Shown: positions 26,974-36,439 of the stretch, in pieces | Layout: each line of letters begins with the position of its first letter | Numbering within the stretch: the stretch's first letter is position 1 | Origin: SMWC01 sp045561055 | Lineage (GTDB): Bacteria > Pseudomonadota > Gammaproteobacteria > Steroidobacterales > Rariloculaceae | Assembly: GCA_045561055.1 (NCBI GenBank) | Contig: JBJKYL010000019.1 | Span: 434,001-498,000 of the forward strand | Length of the DNA: 64,000 nt | Direction: 5' to 3' | The notes under the pieces: model-generated | Seen by the model: the letters and a program-made list of their open reading frames with translations, nothing else | Databases searched by the model: none | What the model was told of the DNA's origin: nothing | Program-made: the position numbers and the translations under genes

Positions 26974-28599
26974 ATGAAAATTTGGCTAATAGTTTCCATT
27001 GTCGCTCTTTGCACGGCAGGTTGCGCGCAGACTAGTTTTGAATCGAATGCTAATACAGGCGATCGTTCTATTCCGAACTTTTTGCTACCGATAGATCTCC
27101 TGCCAAAAGTAACAGGTTCTTTGTCATGGAAAATTACAACCAATAGTGAAATCGCTCAGTCTTACTTCGATCAAGGCCTACAACTGCGTTATGCATATGG
27201 TGTCAATGAAGCTGCTCGAAGTTTCCGCGAAGCGCAGCGTGCGGATCCTAATTGTGCGATGTGCTACTGGGGTGAAGCCTACGCGCTGGGTTCCTTTCTG
27301 AACGGTGCTATTTCTTTAGAGAAGGCGCCATATGCGTTCACTGCGATTCAACGTGCGGCGGAATTAATCGGCGATAATGTTACTCAGATGGAGAAAGATC
27401 TAATTGCAGCGAGCCTAGTTCGCTACCCAGACGATTACATACCAGCAATGAAACCAGAGCTAGATCAGTTGTTCGCTGACGCGATGCGGGAGGTATATGA
27501 GAAATATCCGGACGACCTTAACGTTATTGCGATCTATGCCTCGGCAATCTTTCTGCTGGAGCCCCGGCGCGGTATCAGGGAAATGGACGATCCTGATGTG
27601 ATTCGCCTTCATGCTGTGCTGCAGGACGGTCTTATGCAAGACATCCGCCATCCGGGGCTGTGCCATTTATTTATTCATGCAACCGAATCGACCGTGCGTC
27701 CAGACCTAGCTGAGCCGTGCGCGGAATATCTTGGTAGTTCAATCCCGGGTGCTAGTCACATCAATCATATGCCATCGCATACATGGAATGAGGTTGGGCG
27801 ATGGAACGATTCGGTGCGTGCCAATACCGTTGCGTGGCACTCGGATCAGAAGGTTGCGATCGGTGAAGGCGTGCCGATCTATCCGCAGCACAATTTACAT
27901 ATGCTGTTGTATGCCGCGTCTTATGGGGGGCAGGGTGCGGCAGCTATCCAAGCCGGAAAGGACTACGCAAAGCTAACTGGTAATTCGATGTACCATGCTT
28001 TGACACTCATTCGTTTCGGTCGTTTCGATGAGGTGTCCGCGTTGAATCGCCCTACTGCGCGAAGTAGGTTAGATAACGTTCCGTTCGATGTGACGAGTGC
28101 GCTATGGGATTTCGCTTTTGGTTATTCACAATTAAGGGCGGGTGACATTGATTTCGCGACTACGATCGTGAACGATTTGTTCGAAACTGCTCGTGTAACT
28201 GAATCGAGGTTTCGTTTCCATCGCGGCGGCCTGATTGTTGGTACAGTTGCCAATATTCTCGCAGGAGAGATTCAACGGGCACAGGGAAATTTGGGTGCGG
28301 CGATCGAAACGTTGCTAATTGCAGCCGATGTCGAGGATCAGATTGGGTACGACGAGCCTGAACCGCTGCCGTTTGCTGCCCGCCATTGGTTAGGAGCTGC
28401 TCTGATGGAAGCCGGACGCTATATGGAAGCCGAAGAAACCTATAGAGAGGAACTTGAAGATCACCCGCAGAACGTTTGGTCGCTGCGCGGCCTGCTAGCC
28501 GCACTAGTGGCGCAAGATAAAAGTGTTGAGACAGTAGAAGCAGATTTCGCCGCGAGCATGATCCACGCCGATACGTGGATCGTGCAATCGCGATTCTAG
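26974..28599 (+). CDS. TPR-repeat lipoprotein
   Basis: A 541-residue protein with a lipoprotein signal ('CTAGCAQ'). Helical repeats start at 'SYFDQGLQLRYAYGVNEAAR' and include 'CAMCYWGEAYALG', 'INHMPSHTWNEVGRWNDSV' and a C-terminal canonical TPR, 'AALMEAGRYMEAEETYREEL'. Proteins of this type are common in environmental proteobacteria and act as periplasmic scaffolds, but no partner is evident. The start ATG follows a GGAG element. It is convergent with the NHL gene at 28611. Confidence 0.85.
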   Translation: MKIWLIVSIVALCTAGCAQTSFESNANTGDRSIPNFLLPIDLLPKVTGSLSWKITTNSEIAQSYFDQGLQLRYAYGVNEAARSFREAQRADPNCAMCYWGEAYALGSFLNGAISLEKAPYAFTAIQRAAELIGDNVTQMEKDLIAASLVRYPDDYIPAMKPELDQLFADAMREVYEKYPDDLNVIAIYASAIFLLEPRRGIREMDDPDVIRLHAVLQDGLMQDIRHPGLCHLFIHATESTVRPDLAEPCAEYLGSSIPGASHINHMPSHTWNEVGRWNDSVRANTVAWHSDQKVAIGEGVPIYPQHNLHMLLYAASYGGQGAAAIQAGKDYAKLTGNSMYHALTLIRFGRFDEVSALNRPTARSRLDNVPFDVTSALWDFAFGYSQLRAGDIDFATTIVNDLFETARVTESRFRFHRGGLIVGTVANILAGEIQRAQGNLGAAIETLLIAADVEDQIGYDEPEPLPFAARHWLGAALMEAGRYMEAEETYREELEDHPQNVWSLRGLLAALVAQDKSVETVEADFAASMIHADTWIVQSRF

Positions 28600-28610
28600 T
28601 TACTCAGTGA

Positions 28611-29894
28611 TTACCAGACACCAGGCCATGGTTTACCGACCATGAAGTCGGGGTTGGCGCCTTCACGCGGCCGGAATTTCTGGATTCGACCATTGTTGAC
28701 CGAAGCCGTATAGAAATTACCCTCTTTGTCTGTAGACATGCCGTGTACGCCCCACATACCGCCGGGGTACTCACCCCAGCTACCCCAGGAATAGACATAG
28801 TGGCCTTCTAGGTCGTAGCCGAGAATTTTGTGCGTGCCTTGGTCTGCTGCCCATAACTTCTGGTCGCTCGTAACGATAAAGCTATGGATATCCTGTGGTT
28901 GGCCACGCCGGCCTTCCCAGAAATTCCATTCATTCAGGTAGTTACCGTCTTCGTCAAACACTTGTACGCGACCGTTATCGCGGTCGTTGACATAAACGCG
29001 CCTTGTTGTCGGGTCGACAGCGATACCGTGGACATTATTCCAGTAACCTGGGCGGTCTTCCTGGCCTGCTCCGCGGCCTTTTTCACCCCACTGCCCGAGA
29101 ATATTACCGTCCATGTCGTATTTGATGATGCGTGTGTTGTCATAGCCATCGGCTAGATACATTGTGTTCTCGTCCATAAAGACGAGGAAAGTCGGACGTC
29201 GAAAATGTGTATCGTCAGTCCCGGGTTCGCCCGGCGTGCCGAGCGTGAACACTAATTCGGAGCCGTCATTAGTGAATTTGCTGACGAAATGGCCGTCGGC
29301 ATCAACGATCCAGACATGCTTATCCGGATCGTAGGGGCTGATTTCTATATCGTGAGGCCGGTACCAGAGATGGTCCCATTGGGTCCACTCCTCTACGATA
29401 TAACCCTCACGGTCTATAACGAGGACGCAATGTTCCCATCGCCAGTCGATGCCCGGTCGGCCGTTGCCCGGCTCGTCGAGTTCGTTGCCGTTTGGGATTG
29501 ATCCACCTGCTTGTCGCAGTGGTAGCCTGAAGTTGGGGTAGTGATAGCCTACGCCGAGTTGCGGTAGCCAAATCGTATCTGCTCTATCTGTGATCAGAGG
29601 TAGCTCACCCTTCTGAACGAGAAAGACGCGATCGGCACTTTCGGCAAAGACGTCCATCGTGACCGACCAGGTCCAGTCGTCATGGCCAGGAAGGCTCTCG
29701 CCCATGGGCTTCGGCCAGTTGGGTACAACCTCATAGGGGCCGTAAATGTCTTGCCCGCCCCTCTGCCCCGGAATTGCCGCGAAACCAGCTCCAGGAACTG
29801 CGTTTTCCTGTGCGCTAACGAGTTGGCTAACTAGAAGGACTATTGCCAATAGTCCGCTGCTAGATGTCTTTAAAATAGAGTTTCTTTTATTCAT
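28611..29894 (-). CDS. Secreted NHL-repeat beta-propeller protein
   Basis: A 427-residue protein with a signal peptide ending near 'QLVSAQE'. At least four NHL blades are visible, e.g. 'LADGYDNTRIIKYDMDGNIL', 'YVNDRDNGRVQVFDEDGNYL' and 'WAADQGTHKILGYDLEGHYV'. NHL propellers bind partners or small molecules; some act as peptidyl-glycine lyases, which cannot be decided here. Its N-terminal 'GQRGGQDIYGPYEVVPNWPK' closely parallels the propeller at 32292. It is the last gene of a leftward three-gene set with the proteins at 29965 and 30654. Confidence 0.87.
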   Translation of the reverse strand: MNKRNSILKTSSSGLLAIVLLVSQLVSAQENAVPGAGFAAIPGQRGGQDIYGPYEVVPNWPKPMGESLPGHDDWTWSVTMDVFAESADRVFLVQKGELPLITDRADTIWLPQLGVGYHYPNFRLPLRQAGGSIPNGNELDEPGNGRPGIDWRWEHCVLVIDREGYIVEEWTQWDHLWYRPHDIEISPYDPDKHVWIVDADGHFVSKFTNDGSELVFTLGTPGEPGTDDTHFRRPTFLVFMDENTMYLADGYDNTRIIKYDMDGNILGQWGEKGRGAGQEDRPGYWNNVHGIAVDPTTRRVYVNDRDNGRVQVFDEDGNYLNEWNFWEGRRGQPQDIHSFIVTSDQKLWAADQGTHKILGYDLEGHYVYSWGSWGEYPGGMWGVHGMSTDKEGNFYTASVNNGRIQKFRPREGANPDFMVGKPWPGVW

Positions 29895-29964
29895 TCTTTT
29901 CTCCTTAAGAGATGAAGTTTTTTAACTACCCTCGTCATATCATAAGCCCGCCGTGATTGGTTTT

Positions 29965-30639
29965 CTATTGCACTATTTGCTCCCCTGCAAGATCGCTGTC
30001 CACTTTAATCCAGTCGTGCAATACATCCATACGCGTACGGTTTCCCTCGGCGTCTATGAGATAGCGAATCCGCTGGCCTTGCTCATCGAGGATGCCGAGC
30101 GATTGCTGAAATAGTCCTGGCGCGGGCGCGCTGGCCGGAACAGTGCCTTCTAGAATATAGAGGCGACTAGCGTGCAGATGAATTGAGATGAAGCTTCGCG
30201 ATCCGTCGGGGTTAGTGATCTGTAGCTGATGTCCCTCGACCTTGTCGATATCTGCCCAGGCGTCGTAGGTGACATCGCCGCCCCGGGTTCGGAAGTTGTT
30301 TGCAACATGCGCAACAGAGGCGCGTACATCGGTTATCCAAACACTCGCACTGCTGTTGGCTTCGGTGCGATTCGTGCGTGCAAGATGGATTGCCTTGGTA
30401 TCTCGGTAGTCTACAACTGTAATTTGATAGCGACCACGTTCGTTGTCGACCGTGTAAACGCGTGCCGGAAAGTAGGCATTAAATGCGGAGTGATGTGTTG
30501 TATCGGTGACCGATGGTTCGCCAGGAAAATTAACGATAAAAAGGTCGGTCGTGTTTATATACTCAATCCAGCCCTGGGCGGATACTTCTACCATCCAGAA
30601 GACTAAGAGCGCCGGGGTTAATTGTCTAAAGCTACGCAT
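29965..30639 (-). CDS. Secreted protein of unknown function
   Basis: About 224 residues. After a signal peptide ('LVFWMVEVSAQG') comes 'WIEYINTTDLFIVNFPGEPS', then 'RGRYQITVVDY', a beta-rich domain. Residues 150-215 contain 'SFISIHLHASRLYILEG' and 'LFQQSLGILDEQGQRIRYLI'. The 'F-x-V-x-F-P-G-x-P' opening is common in small periplasmic beta-sandwich proteins, but I do not recognise a named family. A GTG at 30663 overlaps the upstream DUF6152 gene by 10 bp; ATG 30639 gives a cleaner signal peptide. It lies between DUF6152 and NHL genes in one operon. Confidence 0.75.
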   Translation of the reverse strand: MRSFRQLTPALLVFWMVEVSAQGWIEYINTTDLFIVNFPGEPSVTDTTHHSAFNAYFPARVYTVDNERGRYQITVVDYRDTKAIHLARTNRTEANSSASVWITDVRASVAHVANNFRTRGGDVTYDAWADIDKVEGHQLQITNPDGSRSFISIHLHASRLYILEGTVPASAPAPGLFQQSLGILDEQGQRIRYLIDAEGNRTRMDVLHDWIKVDSDLAGEQIVQ

Positions 30640-30653
30640 TAGATTCTGTTCGC

Positions 30654-31028
30654 TTAGTCCCACTCTTTTTCTTTGCCGCCTTCTGGTGTTAGAAAGCCTA
30701 GAAGACAGCCATTAGAGCGATCCTTTAATTGGTGGCAACGTACGTTGATCCTATCGCCAACTTTAACATCATCGCGCGACCAACCGTCCGCAATAAGCTC
30801 CGTTGGGCTCGCTCCCTCTAGTGACCACTGCACAGTCTCACCAGTATCATTCTCAAACTCGATAAAAATCCATGTGTGTGGGTTTATCCAGTGGAACTCG
30901 GTTACGACTCCCTCAATATGTGTGTATTCCGACGTTAAATAGTTGCTATGCGAATGGTGTGCCCAACTGGGAAGCGATAGCATCAGTAGGAGTGACGACG
31001 ATAGGTTTACGCATCTCATTTGTTTCAT
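30654..31028 (-). CDS. Secreted DUF6152 family protein (short form)
   Basis: A 124-residue exported protein. Signal peptide 'SLLLMLSLPSWAHHSH' places the His pair at the mature N-terminus, then 'IEGVVTEFHWINPHTWIFIE' is the DUF6152 core. It ends at 'GFLTPEGGKEKEWD' and lacks the C-terminal half of the long paralogues. First gene of the leftward DUF6152 / unknown / NHL set, divergent from the equivalent rightward set at 31232. Confidence 0.85.
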   Translation of the reverse strand: MKQMRCVNLSSSLLLMLSLPSWAHHSHSNYLTSEYTHIEGVVTEFHWINPHTWIFIEFENDTGETVQWSLEGASPTELIADGWSRDDVKVGDRINVRCHQLKDRSNGCLLGFLTPEGGKEKEWD

Positions 31029-31231
31029 CCCCCTCCTATAGTTTAGCGATTACCGCGCGCGACTACGCAGATCCTCTCTATGTGTTGATGGTGCCCGAAA
31101 CTTTAAAAAATTGCATCACAATCCTCATAAGAGAAAATGGTTCCACGATGCCATGGATAGCGCGGTCCTGCTAATATTAGCGCTATGGCTTATATTTGGA
31201 ATTCACAGGGTAAGAAAAGGTAGAAGATTAG

Positions 31232-32224
31232 GTGAAAATGCATCCGGTTTTTGTTGCTGTAACCGCGGCGATCCTCGCTTCCCCCCTATCCGCTCATCAC
31301 AGTGATGCTGGTTATAATCAAGACAACATCGTGACTCTCCACGGCAGGGTAACGCGTTTTGTGTGGCGGAATCCTCACATCACGGCCTATATCGAAGTTG
31401 AAGGCGAGAACGGCACGACAACGGAGTGGGGTATTGAAGCTGGTTCTACACCTATCATGTCACGTAGTGGTTGGACACAGGATATGTTGCAGCCTGGGGA
31501 CATTATATCGGTGCGTGCACATCCTGACCGCAACCCGACTCGTAAACACGTCATGATGCTTTCAATTCAGACCGCAGATGAACGTGTTTGGATCCAGGAC
31601 GAGAGCGATTACCAAGGTACCGCGACGAGTGACAGTATTGAAGGTATTTGGAAGGGTAGGGCTTCTACCATAGGACCATTCCGTGAGAAGCTGAGTCAGG
31701 TACCGCTGACTGAGGCCGCTGAAGCAGCGCGTGCTGCCTATGATTACCGAGTCGACAGTCCCATCGGGCAGTGTGTTCCGCCGCCGACGCCGGGCGTGTT
31801 GACAGCAACGGTCGTCTATATGACGGAAATCGATATCCAAGAAGACCGTGTCGTCATACGCAATGAGTTTTTCGATAATCAGCGCACGATCTATACTGAT
31901 GGGCGCGATCATCCGATTAATGGTGAACGCACGAATCAGGGACATTCGATCGGGCGTTGGGAAGGGGATGTGCTTGTCGTCGACACGACGTTATTTGCCG
32001 ACCATCCCTCAACGAGCGGTAATGGAGTGCCGGGCGGTCCTCAAAAACACGTGATCGAGCGTTTCGGTTTAATCGAAGGCGGTAGGCGGCTTGAGATCGA
32101 TGTGTGGATTGAGGATCCTCAATATCTCTCGGTACCGTTCAATAGCAGCTTACAATGGGACTACACGCCGGAACTTCAGTTGTATCGATATGACTGCGAT
32201 CCAGCGCTAGCAGGGTTAGGCTAA
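31232..32224 (+). CDS. Secreted DUF6152 family protein (long form)
   Basis: A 330-residue protein with signal peptide 'VTAAILASPLSAHHSD', the core 'LHGRVTRFVWRNPHITAYIE' and the long C-terminal half with 'NQGHSIGRWEGDVLVVDTTL'. Architecture matches the genes at 172 and 54413. The GTG at 31232 and ATG at 31238 are both possible; an AGAAGA element favours the GTG. It precedes an NHL propeller (67 bp) on the same strand. Confidence 0.85.
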   Translation: MKMHPVFVAVTAAILASPLSAHHSDAGYNQDNIVTLHGRVTRFVWRNPHITAYIEVEGENGTTTEWGIEAGSTPIMSRSGWTQDMLQPGDIISVRAHPDRNPTRKHVMMLSIQTADERVWIQDESDYQGTATSDSIEGIWKGRASTIGPFREKLSQVPLTEAAEAARAAYDYRVDSPIGQCVPPPTPGVLTATVVYMTEIDIQEDRVVIRNEFFDNQRTIYTDGRDHPINGERTNQGHSIGRWEGDVLVVDTTLFADHPSTSGNGVPGGPQKHVIERFGLIEGGRRLEIDVWIEDPQYLSVPFNSSLQWDYTPELQLYRYDCDPALAGLG

Positions 32225-32291
32225 TAAGCGCAAACGATAGCAGGAGCTCGAAATACATTGGTGAGAACAATAATGATTGGAGGAGTAAACG

Positions 32292-33578
32292 ATGTTTAAT
32301 CGAATCTTAATGATCTGTTTGGGCGCACTTGCCTATACGGCCGTGGTCTTGATGGGTAGCGCAGCTGCACAGGACTCGGGGTCGACAAGCTATGCAGCCG
32401 TACTTGGGCAGAAAGGTGGTCAAGATGCTTTCGGTGCTTATGAGCCACAAGTTGGTTGGCCTAAAGATATTTCTGAGTTGCCGGGTAATAGTGCCTGGAC
32501 ATTCGGTGCGGGGCAGAGCGTATTTGCTGAGAGCCCGGACCGGGTTTTCTACTTACAGCGCGGCATGTTACCGAAAATCGATGCGCCGGAACTTATAACT
32601 TTACCCGAGATTGGGCCTAGTTTGCAGTATCCCCCAACCAGTATATGGAGAAACGCAACGCGTGCCAGCTTACCGGCAAATGGCGGTACTGGCGGTAACG
32701 CTGAGGAAGGCGTTAGAGCATGGATAGAGCGCGGTGGCCGACTCGGTATCGATGCTCGCTGGGAAAACAATATTTTGGTTTTCAACCGCGAAGGCGATGT
32801 TGTCGAGGCTTGGACGCAGTGGGACTCGATGATGCAGCGGCCACATTTTGTTGCCATTAACCCTTACGATCCCGAGAAGCACGTGTGGGTCGTTGACGAT
32901 CATAAGCACATGATTCACAAGTTCACGAACGACGGTAAGAATCTCGTCCAGAGCATCGGTACTTATGGTGTGCCCGGCGCGGATGAGACACATTTTAACC
33001 GCCCAGCGTTCATGGCCTGGTTGACGGATAGCAGTTTTGTCGTTGCAGATGGTTACAACGGTACTCGTGTTGTGAAGTTTGATGCCGAAGGTAACTATCT
33101 TAAGTCCTGGGGTGAGCTTGGAACGAATGGCGGTGAGACGAGGCCTGGATATTGGAACAACGTCCACGGCGTGGCAGTTGATCCGTCGACAAATCGCATT
33201 TTCGTTAATGATCGCGGTAACCGTCGTATCCATGTCTTCGATGAGGAAGGCGAGTTTCTTTACGAGTGGAGCGTCGGTGATCGACCGGCGAGTATCCATT
33301 TGTTTATTATCACGGCTGATGGGTACCTATGGGCAGCAGATCGCGGCACCAATAAGATCCTGAAATACGATCTTGATGGGAACTTCCTATATTCTTGGGG
33401 CACCTATGGTGATTTTGCGGGAGGTATCGCTGGCGTCCACGGTATCAGTGTTGATCAGGAAGGAAATCTGTATTTTGCTCAGGTCGATAATAAGGGTGGC
33501 GTGCAGAAGTTTGTTCCGCGAGAAGGGGCAAACCCAGATTTCATTATTGGTGGTCCGGTATACGCTGCCTGGGAGTAG
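32292..33578 (+). CDS. Secreted NHL-repeat beta-propeller protein
   Basis: A 428-residue paralogue of the protein at 28611. Signal peptide to 'MGSAAAQDS', then 'LGQKGGQDAFGAYEPQVGWP' and NHL blades such as 'VADGYNGTRVVKFDAEGNYL', 'FVNDRGNRRIHVFDEEGEFL' and 'WAADRGTNKILKYDLDGNFL'. The shared opening motif shows descent from one gene; the mirror arrangement suggests an inverted duplication of a DUF6152-NHL cassette. A strong GGAGG site precedes ATG 32292, and an intrinsic terminator follows at 33609. Confidence 0.88.
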   Translation: MFNRILMICLGALAYTAVVLMGSAAAQDSGSTSYAAVLGQKGGQDAFGAYEPQVGWPKDISELPGNSAWTFGAGQSVFAESPDRVFYLQRGMLPKIDAPELITLPEIGPSLQYPPTSIWRNATRASLPANGGTGGNAEEGVRAWIERGGRLGIDARWENNILVFNREGDVVEAWTQWDSMMQRPHFVAINPYDPEKHVWVVDDHKHMIHKFTNDGKNLVQSIGTYGVPGADETHFNRPAFMAWLTDSSFVVADGYNGTRVVKFDAEGNYLKSWGELGTNGGETRPGYWNNVHGVAVDPSTNRIFVNDRGNRRIHVFDEEGEFLYEWSVGDRPASIHLFIITADGYLWAADRGTNKILKYDLDGNFLYSWGTYGDFAGGIAGVHGISVDQEGNLYFAQVDNKGGVQKFVPREGANPDFIIGGPVYAAWE

Positions 33579-33608
33579 ATCTGGCGATAAGATCAGCTAA
33601 GTATCCAA

Positions 33609-33636
33609 TAGGAGGGCATAACTGCCCTCCTAATTT
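33609..33636 (+). terminator. Intrinsic terminator after the NHL gene
   Basis: TAGGAGGGCA pairs perfectly with TGCCCTCCTA around TAAC (10 bp), followed by ATTTACT. The T-tract is short but the stem is strong, and it lies 30 bp after the stop codon. Confidence 0.6.
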
Positions 33637-33681
33637 ACTAGTATTAGAAAACGGGTTACAGCAACTGATCCGCGGTGCTCC

Positions 33682-35736
33682 ATGGGGAAAATGATGAAGG
33701 TATTGTCCAGAGTCCTCCTAACGACGTTCCTTTTTGTTTCTGCCGCTTCTGCCGAAGTTGTTGGCGTAAATATTGATGTCCACGAGGATGTCCTCGGGGG
33801 TAAGTCATACGGGCTTGCTGGACCCTACGAGAAATTTATAGGCACGATGCATTTCGCTGTCGATCCTACAAACTCCGCTAACGAGATCATTGTCGACATC
33901 GAACACGCGCCGATGAACGCTGATGGTCTCGTAGAATTTTCAGCAACCTTTACGCTAATTCAGCCGAAGGATGTAACGCGCGGTAACGGCACAATGCTCT
34001 TAGGTGTTGCGAACCGCGGTACACGCCGCATGCTGACTTTCTTTAATCATGCGGACTCGCCTGATGACGGTCCGTGGGACGCGGATAACCCGATATTACC
34101 CATCGAATATGGTGACGGTTTTCTAATGCAGCAGGGATTCACGCTGCTCTGGGTTGGCTGGCAGTTCGATGTTCCTGTGAGCCGCGTCGCGGGATCGCGG
34201 GTGTTCGTGCCGCGCGCTCAACCCGGTGACGAGTCGATCACAGGCATGGTGCGCAGCGACTTTGTCGTGCGCGAGCGCACGTTCGATCGGACACTCGCCG
34301 ACCGTAACCACGTTCCTTATCCGGTCTCGAATCCCGATGCCGAAGGAACGGTTATGACCGTTCGAAACGCGATCCTCGGAGAGCGGCGGGTTGTGCCCCG
34401 CGACCAATGGGCGTTCGCTCGTGTTGAGAACGAGCGCGTGATCCCGGACATGAATCATGTTTATCTCGAGACGGGCTTTGAGCCGTTCCTGATCTACGAA
34501 GTGATTTACGAGGGTGAGAACCCGGAGGTTATCGGTCTCGGGCTTGCTGGGCTTCGCGATGCAGCGTCGCTCTACAAATACGGGTCGATGGAAGACATTA
34601 ATCTTCCGGCCGGAGCGATCGAGAATGTTGTTGGTTATGGTATGTCGCAACCAGGCCGGACGCTGCGAACGCTCGTTTACATGGGGTTCAACGAGGACGA
34701 GCAACACCGTAAGGCATTCGACGGCATTATCGCTCAGATCGGCGGCGCGGCGCGCGGTAGTTTCAATCTGCGTTTCGGCCAGGCGTCGCGCGATGCGCAT
34801 CACTATCTGAACTTTTTCTATCCGACGGACATCTTTCCGTTTGCCGATATCGAAATGACCGACCCGGTAACCGGTCGGACCGATAGCATGCTCGAGCGCG
34901 TGCCCGAGCAGTTTCGGCCCAAGGTCTACAACGTCAACTCGTCTTACGAGTACTGGGGCCGGGCTGTCTCTCTCCTGACGACGAATCTAGACGGTACGGA
35001 AGATATCCCAATGATGGACGACGATGCCCGCGTCTATCATCTCGCGGGAGCCGAGCATCTGCCCGCAGCGTTTCCTCCGTCCGTCGAGGACGGCCAGAAT
35101 CGGAATAATCCGAATGACTTCTCCTGGTTGATGCGCGCGTTGTTAATCAGAATGCACGAGTGGGTTACTGATGGAACGCCTGCTCCCCCGAGTCAATATC
35201 CACGTATCGATGAAGGCTCGCTCGTCCAAGTTGAAGCGTTCGATTTCCCGGAGTTGCCGGGAATCGCTGTTCCGGGTCTTACGCATATGGCACATCGCGT
35301 TGACTACGGGCCGCAATTTGAGTCGGACGGTATCATCGCAAATGAGCCGCCCGAGTTCATCGGGCCGTCGTATACGATCCTCGTACCGCAGGTGAATGAG
35401 GACGGTAACGAGCTCAGCGGACTGCACACGCCCGGTGGGCTCGTGCCACTCGCGACCTATACGGGTTGGAATCTTTATAACGACGAATACGGGCCGACAC
35501 ATCTAAACGCACATATGTCTGGCTCCTTCCTGCCGTTTCCGACAGACCGCGCGACGCGGGAGGTGAGTGGTGATCCGCGGCTTTCGGTCGAAGAACGCTA
35601 TGCAAGTAAAGCGGAGTATCTTGGGCTTTTAGCCGCTGAGGCAGAGACGTTGATTGAGGACGGTTATCTACTGGATCAGGATCTTCGCGAGATTCTTGCG
35701 CAGGCCGGAGAAATCTGGGATTACGTGACGCGGTAG
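33682..35736 (+). CDS. Exported alpha/beta-hydrolase domain protein (Abhydrolase_10 type)
   Basis: A 684-residue protein with a signal peptide ('TTFLFVSAASAEV'). The N-terminal 'SYGLAGPYEKFIGTMHFAVD' and 'LLGVANRGTRRMLTFFNH' are typical of large secreted proteins annotated as alpha/beta-hydrolase domain proteins. A nucleophile-like elbow is 'VVGYGMSQPGRTLRTLVYMG', and 'LAGAEHLPAAFPP' may hold the catalytic His. The substrate is unknown. ATG 33682 or 33691; GGGG at 33684-33687 would favour the second. A clear terminator follows at 35748. Confidence 0.8.
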   Translation: MGKMMKVLSRVLLTTFLFVSAASAEVVGVNIDVHEDVLGGKSYGLAGPYEKFIGTMHFAVDPTNSANEIIVDIEHAPMNADGLVEFSATFTLIQPKDVTRGNGTMLLGVANRGTRRMLTFFNHADSPDDGPWDADNPILPIEYGDGFLMQQGFTLLWVGWQFDVPVSRVAGSRVFVPRAQPGDESITGMVRSDFVVRERTFDRTLADRNHVPYPVSNPDAEGTVMTVRNAILGERRVVPRDQWAFARVENERVIPDMNHVYLETGFEPFLIYEVIYEGENPEVIGLGLAGLRDAASLYKYGSMEDINLPAGAIENVVGYGMSQPGRTLRTLVYMGFNEDEQHRKAFDGIIAQIGGAARGSFNLRFGQASRDAHHYLNFFYPTDIFPFADIEMTDPVTGRTDSMLERVPEQFRPKVYNVNSSYEYWGRAVSLLTTNLDGTEDIPMMDDDARVYHLAGAEHLPAAFPPSVEDGQNRNNPNDFSWLMRALLIRMHEWVTDGTPAPPSQYPRIDEGSLVQVEAFDFPELPGIAVPGLTHMAHRVDYGPQFESDGIIANEPPEFIGPSYTILVPQVNEDGNELSGLHTPGGLVPLATYTGWNLYNDEYGPTHLNAHMSGSFLPFPTDRATREVSGDPRLSVEERYASKAEYLGLLAAEAETLIEDGYLLDQDLREILAQAGEIWDYVTR

Positions 35737-35747
35737 CGAGAGACTGA

Positions 35748-35779
35748 AGGTCTGGTCTGGAAAGGACCAGATCTTTTTA
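35748..35779 (+). terminator. Intrinsic terminator after the alpha/beta-hydrolase gene
   Basis: AGGTCTGGTC pairs with GACCAGATCT (10 bp, one G-U) around TGGAAAG and is followed by a T run (TTTTTATT). This is the most textbook-like terminator in the window. Confidence 0.8.
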
Positions 35780-35780
35780 T

Positions 35781-36380
35781 TCAGTTAGCCCGCAAGACAC
35801 CGGTCACAGCGAGCGCTCCGTTGGGTTGTCTATGCACGATCAATATGTCACCCTCGTCTGCGCCACTGCGTAATAGTGCACCGATATTGATCTGATGCGA
35901 CACGAGTAACGTCGGCTGGCTTAGGTCTTGGTCGGCAATCCATGCGGCAAGATTCTGTGTCATAGCGCGTCCCTGGCCGGGGTACGATACTAAGGAATTC
36001 AGTAATGCTAGCTCTTCGATCGAGCCGATCTCGAGGAGTTCGGCTGTGTCGAGGCACCGGCACCACTGACTCGAGATTACGCGAGCATTCACAATGCCGT
36101 TGGCGCGTAGCTTCTCGCCAATTGCAATTGCTTGTTCTCGGCCTCCAGTCGAGAGGTTACGTTGTGTGTCACAGATGCCTATTTGAAAATTCGGTGGGTC
36201 GTCAGAGCCGGGTGCCGTTGAGTGGCGCATAAACCCGAAATGATTTCCGGAACTCAATAGCGCCAGCAGATCAGTATCGTTTGCTGATAAACCGAACGCG
36301 ACAAATAGACCAGCGGAGCAAATTAAGATACGTATGAAATTTAACCGGGTAGTTGCTCCTTTACCGATGAATAATCTCAT
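35781..36380 (-). CDS. Exported histidine phosphatase family protein
   Basis: A 199-residue phosphoglycerate-mutase-like phosphatase. The catalytic 'FGFMRHSTAPG' has R-H-S in place of the usual R-H-G. 'ISSQWCRCLDTAELL' supplies the second Arg region and 'LLVSHQINIGALL' the second catalytic His. A hydrophobic segment ('LICSAGLFVAFGLSAN') indicates export. Related exported proteins act on phosphate esters or on lipopolysaccharide phosphates; the target here is unknown. It is the distal gene after the propellers at 36440 and 37812, but with its own start and no overlap. Confidence 0.85.
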   Translation of the reverse strand: MRLFIGKGATTRLNFIRILICSAGLFVAFGLSANDTDLLALLSSGNHFGFMRHSTAPGSDDPPNFQIGICDTQRNLSTGGREQAIAIGEKLRANGIVNARVISSQWCRCLDTAELLEIGSIEELALLNSLVSYPGQGRAMTQNLAAWIADQDLSQPTLLVSHQINIGALLRSGADEGDILIVHRQPNGALAVTGVLRAN

Positions 36381-36439
36381 TGCAAGAGTACGGTTCCGTT
36401 TTAACGGCAGCTGGTTGGTTAGTTACGGCTTAGCCGAAG

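Noticed and set aside
32670..33299. A 209-codon minus-strand frame opposite the NHL propeller.
   Set aside because: No signal, domain or ribosome site, and it lies entirely within a well supported gene.
34123..34803. A 226-codon minus-strand frame opposite the alpha/beta hydrolase gene.
   Set aside because: It mirrors codons of a strongly supported gene and is Arg-rich, as expected of an antisense shadow.
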